Of a stretch of 64,000 nt of DNA, positions 43,668 to 52,005 are shown in pieces. A model generated the notes under the pieces. The model ran no database searches. It had not been told where the DNA came from and saw nothing but the letters and a program-made list of their open reading frames with translations. The first letter of the stretch is position 1. The number at the start of each line of letters is the position of its first letter. The DNA comes from Myxococcaceae bacterium JPH2 (GTDB lineage: Bacteria; Myxococcota; Myxococcia; Myxococcales; Myxococcaceae), in the NCBI GenBank assembly GCA_016458225.1, contig JAEMGR010000007.1:62001-126000 (forward strand). The letters are read 5' to 3'. Both the position numbers and the translations under genes were made by a program.

Positions 43668-44232
43668 GGCGACCTCCCAGGTTCAACATCGCCAGCTTCT
43701 CGGTCAGCCGCCCCCGTGCATCGACATCACGCGGTGCCACCCAGTCGCGCCCCATGCGCTCCCAGTCGGGGTCGTCCGGATCCGCGCCAAGCGCGCGCAG
43801 GAAGCCCGCGTCGCAGATGAAGAACTGCGTGCGGAAGGGGAACAGGAATCCCCCTTCGGTGCGGAGCGAAGCCGCGGCCTTCGCGTAGGTGCCGAACCAG
43901 CGGTTGAGGAAGGCGCCGGGAGGCCGAGCGAAGAAGACCTCGGTGTCGAACTCGCTGGGCGCGCGCTGCTCCAGGGTCTCCTTCAAGGCAGACCACGACG
44001 GATGTCCCTGCTCCTGCGCGATGACGCCGAGCGCATGCTTGCGCAGCACCGAGTCCTTGCGCGCCAACACCTCCGGAGCGGACAGCTCCGCGAACTGGGG
44101 GAGCTGGCGCAGGCGCTCGGCCGCACGGGTGGCGCGGGCGGCGTCATCCACGAGCAGGTCCTTGAGCAACAGCGAGGCGCGGACCTTGTACTCGCGCAGG
44201 AGGTCCAGGGGAGGGGAGGAATCGGTTCTCAT
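43654..44232 (-). CDS. Helical hypothetical protein coupled to the GIY-YIG-like gene
   Basis: 192 residues from MRTDSSPPLDLLREYKVRAS. The N-terminal half is helical (LLLKDLLVDDAARATRAAER, ALGVIAQEQGHPSWSALKET), the second half alpha/beta (FFARPPGAFLNRWFGTYAKA, FLFPFRTQFFICDAGFLRAL, PDWERMGRDWVAP). Sequence quality and codon use are those of a real gene; I believe similar proteins occur in other bacteria but cannot name a family. There is no export signal. It overlaps the following gene by 14 bases. Confidence 0.72.
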   Translation of the reverse strand: MRTDSSPPLDLLREYKVRASLLLKDLLVDDAARATRAAERLRQLPQFAELSAPEVLARKDSVLRKHALGVIAQEQGHPSWSALKETLEQRAPSEFDTEVFFARPPGAFLNRWFGTYAKAAASLRTEGGFLFPFRTQFFICDAGFLRALGADPDDPDWERMGRDWVAPRDVDARGRLTEKLAMLNLGGRHGVR

Positions 44233-44572
44233 GCGAAGCCCTTCGGTGGCGGTCCTCACCCGACGGTGGACCTGGAAGGTGTGCATCGAGAACGACTCGA
44301 CAGCGGGAGACAGCGAGGGTGACGACGTCTTTCTCGGGTGCAGGCGCCCCTCGGCACCTCGCGGCAGTCAACCAGAGCCGTGCCGGGCTGGCAATGACTT
44401 CGCGGGGGAGCTGTCGCTCGTTGGGTTGATCGCTGTCGTCGGATGAATCATGTTTTGCGACGCGCGCACTGAATCCACAGTCAACCCGTGACTGTCTTTC
44501 CATCCGTGCTCGACCACCGCGCGCTTGGGCGTCGAATGACCGACGCCCTTTCTCATCCACCAGGAGCAGAGA
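44233..44572. other. Intergenic region upstream of the glycoside hydrolase
   Basis: About 340 bases between divergent genes. No convincing reading frame. Composition drops toward the centre (for example around 44,440-44,500), as expected for a promoter region, but no promoter boxes can be named with confidence. It coincides with the left edge of the accessory-looking segment. Confidence 0.4.
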
Positions 44573-46507
44573 GTGAATCGCACGCGATGGAAGTGGGTCG
44601 CCAGGCAAGCCGGGAGCGTGGTCTTGCTGGCTTTGGGATTGATGTCGACAGAGGTGCTCGCGCAATGCGCCTATTCGAGCATCCAGGCGCGGTTCCAGCT
44701 CTCCTCCACGGGAGGCTGGGTGGCCAGCGGCACGGTCATCCAGGGACAGCGCTTCAAGGTCGGGGTCCTGGTGAATGGCGGCAGCACCCTGGCGGCGCGC
44801 GAGTACGTGGCCCTGCGCCTCACGGGTCCCAGCGGCTTCGAGGTGCGTCCCCCCGTCAACGGCGTCTACGTCGAGGCGCCCTACAGCGGGACCTATACGT
44901 TCGAGGCCACGTGCAACAACAGCACCCTGACGTCCTCGGCCACGCTCACGGCGGATGTACCGAGCACGGGCACGCCCGTGCAGCGGCCCAATCTCCGCGC
45001 GATTGGCTTCCGCTCGGGGACGGAGCTCTACGGCGGATACACCGGGAACCAGACGCAGATTGATGCGTGGGACCGGGCGAGCCTGGAGAAGGTGGTCGAG
45101 GCGGGCGCGGTCGCGACGCATGTGGGCTTCAGCTGGTCGGACATCGAGCCCGTGCGCGGCGGGGGCTTCAACTGGACGGGCGCGGACGCGCAATACGCGC
45201 TCGCGCGAGAGAAGGGCCTGGTGGCCTTCGCGTTCAGCGGAATGACGCCGTTGTGGGCCTTGCCCGCGGGCAGGACCGCGCCGCACAAGTCCCCGCCGGA
45301 TCCGCAGTACACGGCGGACTTCCAGTACTTCTTTCGCGAGCTGTCGGCACGCTACTGCCACAAGATTCGTTACTACGAGTTCTGGAACGAGCAGAACGGG
45401 TGCGGGTGGATCGACGACCAGTGCTCGAACGGGCAGCAGGCTCAAGCCGAGCTGTATGCGGACTGGCTGAAGCTCTGGTACGTGGCGATGAAGGAAGGGT
45501 GCCCGGACGTGGTGCTCGCCACGGGTGGTTTGGATTGCGCCAGCTACACGGGGCCCACGGCATGCGCTGACTACATCGGGTGGATCTACAACCGCATCGG
45601 CGGGGAGTACTTCGACGCCGTGTCCATCCATCCGTATGGCCAGAAGGTGCCCACGAGTGACGCGGATCCGTACCTCAACATCGACGCGCTCCAGAACGTG
45701 CGCGGGGTGATGGTCAACCATGGGCAGCCCTGGAAGAAGATCTGGGCGGACGAGTGGGGCTACAACACGCCCGCGACGCTGGAGGGGCTCAAGGGGCGGA
45801 TGATTGAGCGGGCCCTGAACTGGTTCGAGGATCCGACCCACGACTATGTCTTCCAGTCGCGCTACCTGACGGTGCAGGACACGGGCGAGCAGCCGGTGGA
45901 CCACAACTATGGTCTGTGTGACATCAACGCTTCGGTGAGCCCGCCGGTGCTGACGCCGCGCACGGGGCATCAGGCCTACCGCGAGCATGTGCTTGGCGTG
46001 GGCGGGACGGTCCTGCCGCTGCAGAACGCGACCATGGAGTTCAACACCACGCCACAGTACGGCGGCCTGGCGAACTGGGGCCCCAACGGCGGATGGGCGA
46101 ACCACGAGCAGTATGCGCGTCCGGCCAACCAGTTCCTGGGGCAGATGTTCGGCTTCTACTCGGCGGGGACTGCGGAGACGGTGGGCCAGCTGCTCCCGAA
46201 CAACCGGTTCCAGGCGGGGAAGACGTATGTCTTCAAGAGCTGGGTGCATGGCGGCGGAGACAACACCGGCGTCGTGCCGTTTCAGCTCGGCTATGCGCAG
46301 ACGGATGGGAGCTTGTCCTCGTGGGCACCGCTGGCCACGCAGCTCTACGCGGTGGGCAACACCTGGTACGAGGCGGCCGGCGTGAGCTTCACGGTCCCGG
46401 CTGGGAGCCCCGCCATCGGGAAGCAGATCATCGTCCGCTTCGGCAAGGGGAGCGACGGTGGCATGAGCGACATCTGGTTCGACAACCTGAGCCTGACGAT
46501 GCGCTGA
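44573..46507 (+). CDS. Secreted glycoside hydrolase (clan A, GH39-like)
   Basis: 644 residues. A GTG start with GGAG upstream gives a signal peptide ending LMSTEVLAQC, cleaved near residue 30. An immunoglobulin-like domain (about 32-135) precedes a TIM barrel (about 140-470) with the acid/base in YYEFWNEQNG (Glu273) and the likely nucleophile in KIWADEWGYNTP (Glu394), plus GFSWSDIEP and SIHPYGQKVP. A C-terminal jelly-roll, carbohydrate-binding-like domain ends with DIWFDNLSLTMR. It is probably released to degrade a plant or microbial polysaccharide; the exact substrate cannot be told. Confidence 0.83.
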   Translation: MNRTRWKWVARQAGSVVLLALGLMSTEVLAQCAYSSIQARFQLSSTGGWVASGTVIQGQRFKVGVLVNGGSTLAAREYVALRLTGPSGFEVRPPVNGVYVEAPYSGTYTFEATCNNSTLTSSATLTADVPSTGTPVQRPNLRAIGFRSGTELYGGYTGNQTQIDAWDRASLEKVVEAGAVATHVGFSWSDIEPVRGGGFNWTGADAQYALAREKGLVAFAFSGMTPLWALPAGRTAPHKSPPDPQYTADFQYFFRELSARYCHKIRYYEFWNEQNGCGWIDDQCSNGQQAQAELYADWLKLWYVAMKEGCPDVVLATGGLDCASYTGPTACADYIGWIYNRIGGEYFDAVSIHPYGQKVPTSDADPYLNIDALQNVRGVMVNHGQPWKKIWADEWGYNTPATLEGLKGRMIERALNWFEDPTHDYVFQSRYLTVQDTGEQPVDHNYGLCDINASVSPPVLTPRTGHQAYREHVLGVGGTVLPLQNATMEFNTTPQYGGLANWGPNGGWANHEQYARPANQFLGQMFGFYSAGTAETVGQLLPNNRFQAGKTYVFKSWVHGGGDNTGVVPFQLGYAQTDGSLSSWAPLATQLYAVGNTWYEAAGVSFTVPAGSPAIGKQIIVRFGKGSDGGMSDIWFDNLSLTMR

Positions 46508-46574
46508 ACCCGGTGCGCGTCATCCCGGGAGAGCCGACGCCCGAGCCTGGATGACGCGCCCGAGCTGAAGCAAA

Positions 46575-46612
46575 GAGCCGGCGAGGCTGCGAGCCCACGC
46601 CTTCGCCGGCTC
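46575..46612 (+). terminator. Terminator after the glycoside hydrolase
   Basis: GAGCCGGCG pairs with CGCCGGCTC around a 20-base loop, followed by CCCTTTGGGG. It is 67 bases after the stop codon. The rest of the 255-base gap before the next gene holds no frame I trust. Confidence 0.6.
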
Positions 46613-46762
46613 CCTTTGGGGTGCGAGCCCAGTGCGAAAGCCTGGACACGCGTCCCTTCGTGCCTCATGCCGCCTGTCCTGTCGCCTGCTCCATGTCATT
46701 GCGCGCAAGAGGGGGATGCTCATGTTCCGGACAATCGCAGTGCCCCCAAGGAGGAACAAACC

Positions 46763-47644
46763 ATGGACGGACAGCTCCAATCCGCGCGGTCGAGCATCAG
46801 CGACAAAATCTCGGGTGCCTACCTCACCACGCGGGATGGCACGCAGATCTACTTCAAGGACTGGGGCCCCAAGGATGGGCAGCCGGTGGTCTTCTCGCAT
46901 GGCTGGCCGCTGAGCGCGGATGCCTTCGAGGACCAGATGAGCTTTCTGGCCAGCAATGGGTATCGGACCCTCGCGCATGATCGCCGAGGCCACGGGCGTT
47001 CGTCGCAGCCGTGGGGTGGCCACGACATGGACACCTATGCGGACGACCTCGCCGAGCTGACCGCGGCGCTCGACTTGCGCAAGGCCATTCACGTGGGCCA
47101 CTCGACGGGAGGTGGCGAGGTCGCGCGCTACATCGGTCGTCATGGCACCACGCGGGTGGCGAAGGCGGTGCTGATTGGCGCCGTGCCGCCCATCATGATC
47201 AAGACGGACTGGCATCCGAACGGCTTGCCCATGAAGGTCTTCGACGACATCCGCGCGGGAGTGCGCAACGACCGCTCCGCCTACTTCTGGGAGCTGAGCA
47301 TGCCGTTCTACGGCTTCAATCGGCCGGGAGCGAAGGTCTCCGAGGGCTTGAGGGAGAGCTTCCGACTCCAGGGCCTCATGGGTGGACTGCCCGCGATGTA
47401 CGACTGCGTGAAGGCGTTCTCGGAGACGGACTTCCGGGATGACCTGGCGCGCATGAACATCCCGACCCTGGTGATGCACGGAGACGCGGACCAGATCGTC
47501 CCCTTCGAGGGCGCGGGCAAGCTCACGGCCACACTGGTGAAGGGCGCCACGCTGAAGGTCTACCCAGGCGCCCCGCACGGCCTGTGCTCGACGTTGAAGG
47601 AAGACATCAACCGAGACCTGCTGGCGTTCATCCGGGGCAACTGA
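46763..47644 (+). CDS. Alpha/beta hydrolase, cofactor-free haloperoxidase-like
   Basis: 293 residues. [17 protein letters not shown] supplies the oxyanion region, [18 protein letters not shown] the nucleophile Ser114, [12 protein letters not shown] the acid (Asp243) and PGAPHGL the His272. [17 protein letters not shown] and the overall length match non-haem chloroperoxidase/aryl-esterase enzymes. AAGGAGG lies upstream of the ATG. There is no signal peptide; a short Ser/Gln-rich N terminus precedes the hydrolase domain. Physiological substrate unknown; peracid formation or ester hydrolysis are known for the family. Confidence 0.9.
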   Translation: MDGQLQSARSSISDKISGAYLTTRDGTQIYFKDWGPKDGQPVVFSHGWPLSADAFEDQMSFLASNGYRTLAHDRRGHGRSSQPWGGHDMDTYADDLAELTAALDLRKAIHVGHSTGGGEVARYIGRHGTTRVAKAVLIGAVPPIMIKTDWHPNGLPMKVFDDIRAGVRNDRSAYFWELSMPFYGFNRPGAKVSEGLRESFRLQGLMGGLPAMYDCVKAFSETDFRDDLARMNIPTLVMHGDADQIVPFEGAGKLTATLVKGATLKVYPGAPHGLCSTLKEDINRDLLAFIRGN

Positions 47645-47659
47645 GGCCCAGGGCTTCAA

Positions 47660-47696
47660 GCCGGTGGGGCGAGAGCACCAGCTCCGTCCCACCGGC
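47660..47696. terminator. Bidirectional terminator hairpin
   Basis: GCCGGTGGG pairs perfectly with CCCACCGGC over a 19-base loop, between the stop codons of two converging genes. Confidence 0.65.
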
Positions 47697-47722
47697 CGCT
47701 GTCGTGCGGGAGTCCCCTGGAT

Positions 47723-48811
47723 TCAGCGTCCCTTGAAGTAGTGAAACCACCTGGGCGTGTTGCGCAACTGGGTCACGAGCCATGCTGGCAGGAATGAGGC
47801 CAGGTCGAAGGTCGTCCCGTTGTCGGGCTGGATGCGATTCGAGGCGTTGAAGGCGGTGTGCAACGCTCCGTTCAACTGCCGGAATCCGGGCTGAGTGTGG
47901 CTGAGGTCATGCGGATTGCCATTGCACTCGCCATTCGCGAAGAACCAGTACCACATCTCCTCCGCCTCATCGTGATCGTGCGGAATGAGGGCGGCAGACA
48001 GTCCGAGCAATGAGCCGAAGATCCGCCAGAAGTAATACCACCGGGCTTCATCGAAGGCGTAGCCCTGGGGCTGGTTCTGCTGTCTGTCACGCCACGCCTG
48101 CGCGGGCACATAGGAGAAGGTCAGCAGCGTGAAGGCGACGCCGCTCTGGTTGTAGAGGGGCCGGCCCGCGTGGGTGTATTGCTTCAACAGCCGATTGTGC
48201 ATCATCCCGAGCAGCAGCGTCGTGAGCAGGCTTCGCTTCTGGTAAATCGAACGCCAGACCCCGTTCATGTTGCCCCAGAGAATGCGGAGCATGATGCGCG
48301 CCGTCTCCATGACTCGGTAACGCAAGACATTGGGGTTCCGGAAGTGCTGGAGGCGGGTGAACAGCGTCTCGATGTCCCGGTGAAGGTACGTCGCCTTGAA
48401 GGAGAAGCCGTTGAGGGTGTTGACGGAGGGCACCTGGGCGAAGACATAGAAGGCCTCGTCTCGGGCCGCCTCAAAGGCATCCGCGAAGGCGTCCGCGGTG
48501 ACATGCCCGACGATGTTCGCCACGTCCGCGCCGCGAGCGCTGTTGAACAGGGCGCGGGCCAGCTCGCGATCGCCGTAGGACGTGCCCCACCAGCCCTCCA
48601 GCGCGGCGAACGCGCCGAGCGACGGACGGTAGCTGGGTGCGCCGGTCATGGGCGTGGCTCCCTGGTGGGCCGTATCCCAATGCTGCCGGAGCGCGAACAT
48701 CAACTGCTGCTGCGCCGAGTACATCGCCGAGTAGAGGGAGTCATGCGCCGGCAGGGGCGTATGGAGCAGATGACTCACATCCTGACCGCGTACAAGGAAG
48801 GGCGGGGGCAT
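47723..48811 (-). CDS. Possible MpaB/DUF2236-type oxygenase
   Basis: 362 residues, rich in Trp, Tyr, His and Phe. Segments such as FNSARGADVANIVGHVTADA, YRVMETARIMLRILWGNMNG, FTLLTFSYVPAQAWRDRQ and YYFWRIFGSLLGLSAALIPH followed by DHDEAEEMWYWFF resemble the haem-binding helical DUF2236/MpaB/latex-clearing family, where a YWR-GxLLG-xxLP pattern is common. This assignment is from pattern memory only. No signal peptide. The start is uncertain; a GTG about 14 codons on is the alternative. Confidence 0.55.
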   Translation of the reverse strand: MPPPFLVRGQDVSHLLHTPLPAHDSLYSAMYSAQQQLMFALRQHWDTAHQGATPMTGAPSYRPSLGAFAALEGWWGTSYGDRELARALFNSARGADVANIVGHVTADAFADAFEAARDEAFYVFAQVPSVNTLNGFSFKATYLHRDIETLFTRLQHFRNPNVLRYRVMETARIMLRILWGNMNGVWRSIYQKRSLLTTLLLGMMHNRLLKQYTHAGRPLYNQSGVAFTLLTFSYVPAQAWRDRQQNQPQGYAFDEARWYYFWRIFGSLLGLSAALIPHDHDEAEEMWYWFFANGECNGNPHDLSHTQPGFRQLNGALHTAFNASNRIQPDNGTTFDLASFLPAWLVTQLRNTPRWFHYFKGR

Positions 48812-48887
48812 CGGAGCAGATTACCCGACTTCCTGTCTTGGCGCCTCTTTGGGGACGCCGCTGAACAGGGCGGCGAGGCCCATGCAA

Positions 48888-49325
48888 CTATCGCTCTTGC
48901 GAGTACCCGGGCCTGGCCGTTCGGCTGGATTTCCGCATCCCCTGAGCCCGGCGCTCGCGGCGGCTCGCAATCGCCTGAAGGAGCTTCTCTCCCTCGGACT
49001 TCGGACGCGTGGCATCAATGAAGGCTGCGACTTCGCTCAGTGTTCTCGGGCGATAGCCCGGGCCTCCGCAGCCACACGATCTGTAATCAAACCCGTATGA
49101 CAGAAGGACGCGGACCTTCTCCCACTGCTGTGCGTCGCTCTTCGGAGGAACCTTGAAGTCCAACCCCATGGAGTGCATGGGGGCCCGACACTGCGGGCAC
49201 TTCACAGGGCCCGACTGCGGACCTGGATGGTCGCTGGACATGAAGAGGGGCCATTTGAAGCTCTTTCGGCACCTGAAACAGGCAAAGCGTTCCTTGTAGG
49301 GGCCGTACATCGCGTAACGACACAT
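48888..49325 (-). CDS. Zinc-ribbon hypothetical protein
   Basis: 145 residues beginning MCRYAMYGPYKERFACFRCR. Two zinc-binding pairs are visible: CFRC and CPQCRAPM, with another cysteine cluster in YRSCGCGGPGY. MHSMGLDFKVPPKSDAQQWE is a motif I have seen in uncharacterised bacterial proteins with the same N terminus. The tail is basic. It is divergent from the next small gene with 71 bases between starts. Function unknown. Confidence 0.72.
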   Translation of the reverse strand: MCRYAMYGPYKERFACFRCRKSFKWPLFMSSDHPGPQSGPVKCPQCRAPMHSMGLDFKVPPKSDAQQWEKVRVLLSYGFDYRSCGCGGPGYRPRTLSEVAAFIDATRPKSEGEKLLQAIASRRERRAQGMRKSSRTARPGYSQER

Positions 49326-49396
49326 GGCGCTGCCTCTCGGTGAAATTGGCGCTCCCGGGACGGGGTTGCCTGGTGCGCCTGACGCCGGGGCTTATC

Positions 49397-49738
49397 ATGC
49401 TGTGCCTTGGGGTGCTCCGCCCCATCAGCTACCTTGAGCGGTTGACGGACGATGAGAAGGTGATTGGAGAGTGTCTTCGCGCCGCGGTGGAAGGTCCCTT
49501 TTTCCCGGAGTGGGAGTTCCAGACGCTTTTGGGTCTCTCGCGGGCCGAGGTTGCGGCGGAGCTTGCGACGTGGCCTGCTACCGGTTCGCCTGAAGATCAG
49601 GATCTTGCGGTCAATAACGCACTGAATAATCACCTCACGTATCCCCATCGACAGTGGGCCGAGTGGCCCAAGTACATCTCGGTTTCGGAAGACGAGGTCG
49701 ATGCGGTCTTCGCCCGGTGGCGTGCAGCCAATAAATAG
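49397..49738 (+). CDS. Small acidic hypothetical protein
   Basis: 113 residues from MLCLGVLRPISYLERLTDDE. Helical segments (KVIGECLRAAVEGPFFPEWE, FQTLLGLSRAEVAAELATWP, AVNNALNNHLTYPHRQWAEW, EDEVDAVFARWRAANK) give a compact acidic protein with no export signal. A GTG 57 bases upstream is a possible alternative start. The size and acidity are like immunity-type or small regulatory proteins, but no toxin is adjacent, so no function is proposed. Confidence 0.6.
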   Translation: MLCLGVLRPISYLERLTDDEKVIGECLRAAVEGPFFPEWEFQTLLGLSRAEVAAELATWPATGSPEDQDLAVNNALNNHLTYPHRQWAEWPKYISVSEDEVDAVFARWRAANK

Positions 49739-49791
49739 CGGGGCGGAGGACTGCTGCGACTCGATGGAATTGTCGCTGAAGAACGGCTCGT

Positions 49792-49814
49792 GGCACGCCG
49801 GCGCCCGGCGTGCC
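49792..49814. terminator. Bidirectional terminator hairpin
   Basis: GGCACGCCGG pairs with CCGGCGTGCC over a three-base loop, followed on the + strand by a T-containing stretch (GTTGTTTG). It separates two converging small genes. Confidence 0.7.
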
Positions 49815-49835
49815 ATGGGCGTTGTTTGATTGGGC

Positions 49836-50270
49836 TCAGGAGGTGGGGTCAGGGCGTTGGGCGGCGGTGACTCGGGTGGACATCGTCCACAGCAGGGCGC
49901 GGAAGCGCTCGGGCGCCTTCTCTGGCTTGATTCGATCGTAGACGTCGAGGAGTTGGTCGTTCGGGATCTGGGCGTACGCCGGCGCCTCGGACGGCTCAGT
50001 TTCAGGGATGGCCGCGCGGTGTCTGGCCACGATCGCGGCCATCTCCTGAAGATCAGGTGCACCTTGTGACGGAGTGCGGGCCAAGGCGGCCTTGCGGAAC
50101 GCCGCTCGCGCCAGTCCCACCCCGATCAAGGTTTGAAGGACCAATCCCACGCAGGAGCTTGCGACACTGGGCGACTGGCTCTCCGCGATGAACGCCAGAC
50201 TGACCAGTCCCAGAAAGCACGTCACGCCTATCGCTGACCAGCCGCCAATCTCCCACCACGTTTCCTTCAT
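49836..50270 (-). CDS. Small two-helix membrane protein
   Basis: 144 residues from MKETWWEIGGWSAIGVTCFL. Two hydrophobic helices (about 9-30 and 38-58) are followed by a cytoplasmic tail containing IPNDQLLDVYDRIKPEKAPE and FRALLWTMSTRV. GGGGAGG precedes the start at good spacing. No family recognised. It sits between two terminator-like hairpins, so it is probably monocistronic. Confidence 0.65.
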   Translation of the reverse strand: MKETWWEIGGWSAIGVTCFLGLVSLAFIAESQSPSVASSCVGLVLQTLIGVGLARAAFRKAALARTPSQGAPDLQEMAAIVARHRAAIPETEPSEAPAYAQIPNDQLLDVYDRIKPEKAPERFRALLWTMSTRVTAAQRPDPTS

Positions 50271-50403
50271 CACGTCCTCCCCTTGGACATGAACTGTGCT
50301 GGACGGTGCAACGATCTCGCAAGCGACTCCACGATGGAGACGACCTTCGAGAGCGCGGGCGCTCGCTCCCTTCAGTCGATGGGGCTGTGAGGAAGGGGCA
50401 CCT

Positions 50404-50442
50404 GACGGGCCCGGTTGTTCCTCCTCGCTGTGTGGGCCCGTC
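50404..50442 (-). terminator. Terminator after the small lipoprotein gene
   Basis: GACGGGCCC pairs perfectly with GGGCCCGTC over a 21-base loop, 61 bases downstream of the stop of the minus-strand lipoprotein gene. The rest of the roughly 230-base gap shows nothing else convincing. Confidence 0.55.
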
Positions 50443-50502
50443 GGCATCGAGCCCGGCGCGAGGCTTCGCGACAGCCTCGCTCCCTTCGGTGCCGCGCAGT
50501 GC

Positions 50503-50790
50503 TCAGAGGGTGCAGGTCTGGAGGCAGTTCTTGCTGAGCAGCCCGGCATTGTAGACGGTGCCATCGGGGCGTTCGCAGTAGATGAACTGGCCGACTCCCT
50601 GGCGCCCGTTAGAGCAGGCGACGCACTCCATCACCTTCGAGGACGTTTCCCCGGGAGGGCAGTATGTCGCAGAGAGCGCGCTGGTGCCGACCTCCACCGC
50701 CGCGGAAGTCGCCTCCTCTGTAGCGACTCCCTGACCACATCCTGCGAGGAGCCCGGCGACTGCGAAAGCGCTGAGAATGGACTTGTGCAC
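50503..50790 (-). CDS. Small cysteine-rich lipoprotein
   Basis: 95 residues from a GTG start with AGGAG eight bases ahead. The signal is HKSILSAFAVAGLLAGCGQG with lipobox LLAGC. The mature protein has six further cysteines (TYCPPGE, MECVACSNG, FIYCERPDG, NCLQTCTL) that could form three disulfides in the envelope. Myxobacteria have many such small secreted cysteine-knot-like proteins; no named family. A perfect palindrome lies directly upstream of its ribosome-binding site. Confidence 0.75.
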   Translation of the reverse strand: MHKSILSAFAVAGLLAGCGQGVATEEATSAAVEVGTSALSATYCPPGETSSKVMECVACSNGRQGVGQFIYCERPDGTVYNAGLLSKNCLQTCTL

Positions 50791-50805
50791 TCGAAGGCTC
50801 CTGCT

Positions 50806-50829
50806 GGATTGCAGATTATTCTGCAATCC
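50806..50829 (-). promoter_or_regulatory. Perfect palindrome upstream of the lipoprotein start
   Basis: GGATTGCAGA and TCTGCAATCC form a 10-base perfect inverted repeat with a TTAT centre, 16 bases upstream of the lipoprotein start codon and adjacent to the Shine-Dalgarno. It is AT-richer than its surroundings. It could be an operator for a dimeric repressor or an mRNA hairpin affecting ribosome access. Confidence 0.55.
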
Positions 50830-51179
50830 GTGAATAGCACAGGCGGCGTGTGGCGCAAATCGTGCCGGGGCCTCGACCCGGGCTCGTGATCGATTGACGC
50901 CATCCACGCATCAAACGCGATTCGCTGTCCTGCCGCGCCCCTTCAACCGAGTCCTCTCGGGTGCAGTCATCTTGCGTGGGCTGGAGGTCGCCGGGCTCGC
51001 AAGTGACGTTGAGATGGAGGCACGGAACGGCGAGCCCGCGCCGGCTGTGGTGGAAGTCGCCCAAGATTCGTTGCTTGAAATGTCCGTTGAATATCCGCCC
51101 GCAGTTCGCGTCCTGGCGGTCCTCCAATTTTGGCCCCAGGCATAGGGATAGTCAGTAGGACGGCTGTCCCTGCTTCGCC
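50830..51179. other. Region without a supported gene
   Basis: About 350 bases. Short frames exist on both strands, but none has a ribosome-binding site, a recognisable start or a domain. The composition is lower in GC than the flanking chromosome. Part of it may be degenerate coding sequence, since the frame feeding the following gene seems to lack a proper 5' end. Confidence 0.35.
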
Positions 51180-51800
51180 GTGCTCAATGCAGGTGTGCTG
51201 AAACAACGAGACGGGAGTTTCATGCGAATCACAGTCGCTCAGGCTGACGGCACTGTGATGGGACCCCTGGTTACGTATGAGGGTACGTACGTAACGCTCA
51301 TTGAGTCCTATCCAGGTGTTGGAAAGCTGTTTGTGACGCGCACCTTGGAAAGTGGTGAAGTCGCGGGCGGCTTCTCACCCTGGTTCACCGTGCCTACCTG
51401 CGACGTGACAGAGAACACTGCGTTTATTTCAGAGTCCCATCCGGGAACGCCAGAACTCGTAGGGGGAGCCGGTAGGGCGTTCGTAGTGATTCGAGAGACT
51501 CTTGCCGTGACCCCGACGCATTATTTGAACAGTGGAGGCAAGTGCACCCCTCTGCCCGGTGCGCCCAGAGAGATGAAAGTCTCACGGATTCTCCTGATGC
51601 ATCCCGCTTCGGCAACAGACCCCATTCTGGTCGCGCTTCCGTTCAAGGTTCCGGCGCCTCGGATTCTTCAGCCCAGTTATCCACTCTGGGGGGAAGGCGC
51701 CTCGTCGCGGGTGGGCCTCCGTGGGGCGGTTGACGGCCACCCATGGGCCCGCTCGTTCGAATGTCTTTGCCTGAAGGAAAAGGGGAAATCTTGTTGCTGA
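51180..51800 (+). CDS. Hypothetical protein, possibly 5'-truncated
   Basis: The frame codes 206 residues, of which about 1-155 look like a real beta-rich protein: DGSFMRITVAQADGTVMGPL, VTYEGTYVTLIESYPGVGKL, SPWFTVPTCDVTEN and GRAFVVIRETLAVTP. After about residue 160 the sequence becomes disordered and cysteine-rich, as if reading past the original end. There is no signal peptide or ribosome-binding site, so the 5' end may have been lost. GC content is lower than the core genome. No family recognised. Confidence 0.45.
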   Translation: MLNAGVLKQRDGSFMRITVAQADGTVMGPLVTYEGTYVTLIESYPGVGKLFVTRTLESGEVAGGFSPWFTVPTCDVTENTAFISESHPGTPELVGGAGRAFVVIRETLAVTPTHYLNSGGKCTPLPGAPREMKVSRILLMHPASATDPILVALPFKVPAPRILQPSYPLWGEGASSRVGLRGAVDGHPWARSFECLCLKEKGKSCC

Positions 51801-52005
51801 CGAGGCGGGGATGCCGCGGCTGGCCGGTGCTGAGCAATCGGTATCCATGGGGCGCAAATGCTTGCGGAGCTGATTCAGCACCGCGACTCGCTGAGCTGTA
51901 TCGAGGCCAGCCCTGCGGGGGAGCTCGGTACCGGCGGATGTCACTGTCCGCGGATTGCGGGCCACGTCCCGGGCTCGTAGGTTGGACGGGCTCAACAACG
52001 GGACG

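Noticed and set aside
43290-44232. The overlapping GIY-YIG-like and helical genes as a toxin-antitoxin pair
   Set aside because: Sizes (125 and 192 residues) and folds do not fit known pairs, and no toxin motif is visible.
44144-46249. A 701-codon minus-strand frame over the glycoside hydrolase
   Set aside because: Shadow frame with Arg/His bias; the + strand frame has signal peptide and catalytic motifs.
50816-51145. Short frames on both strands (103 and 83 codons)
   Set aside because: No ribosome-binding site, domain or plausible start; composition does not support either.
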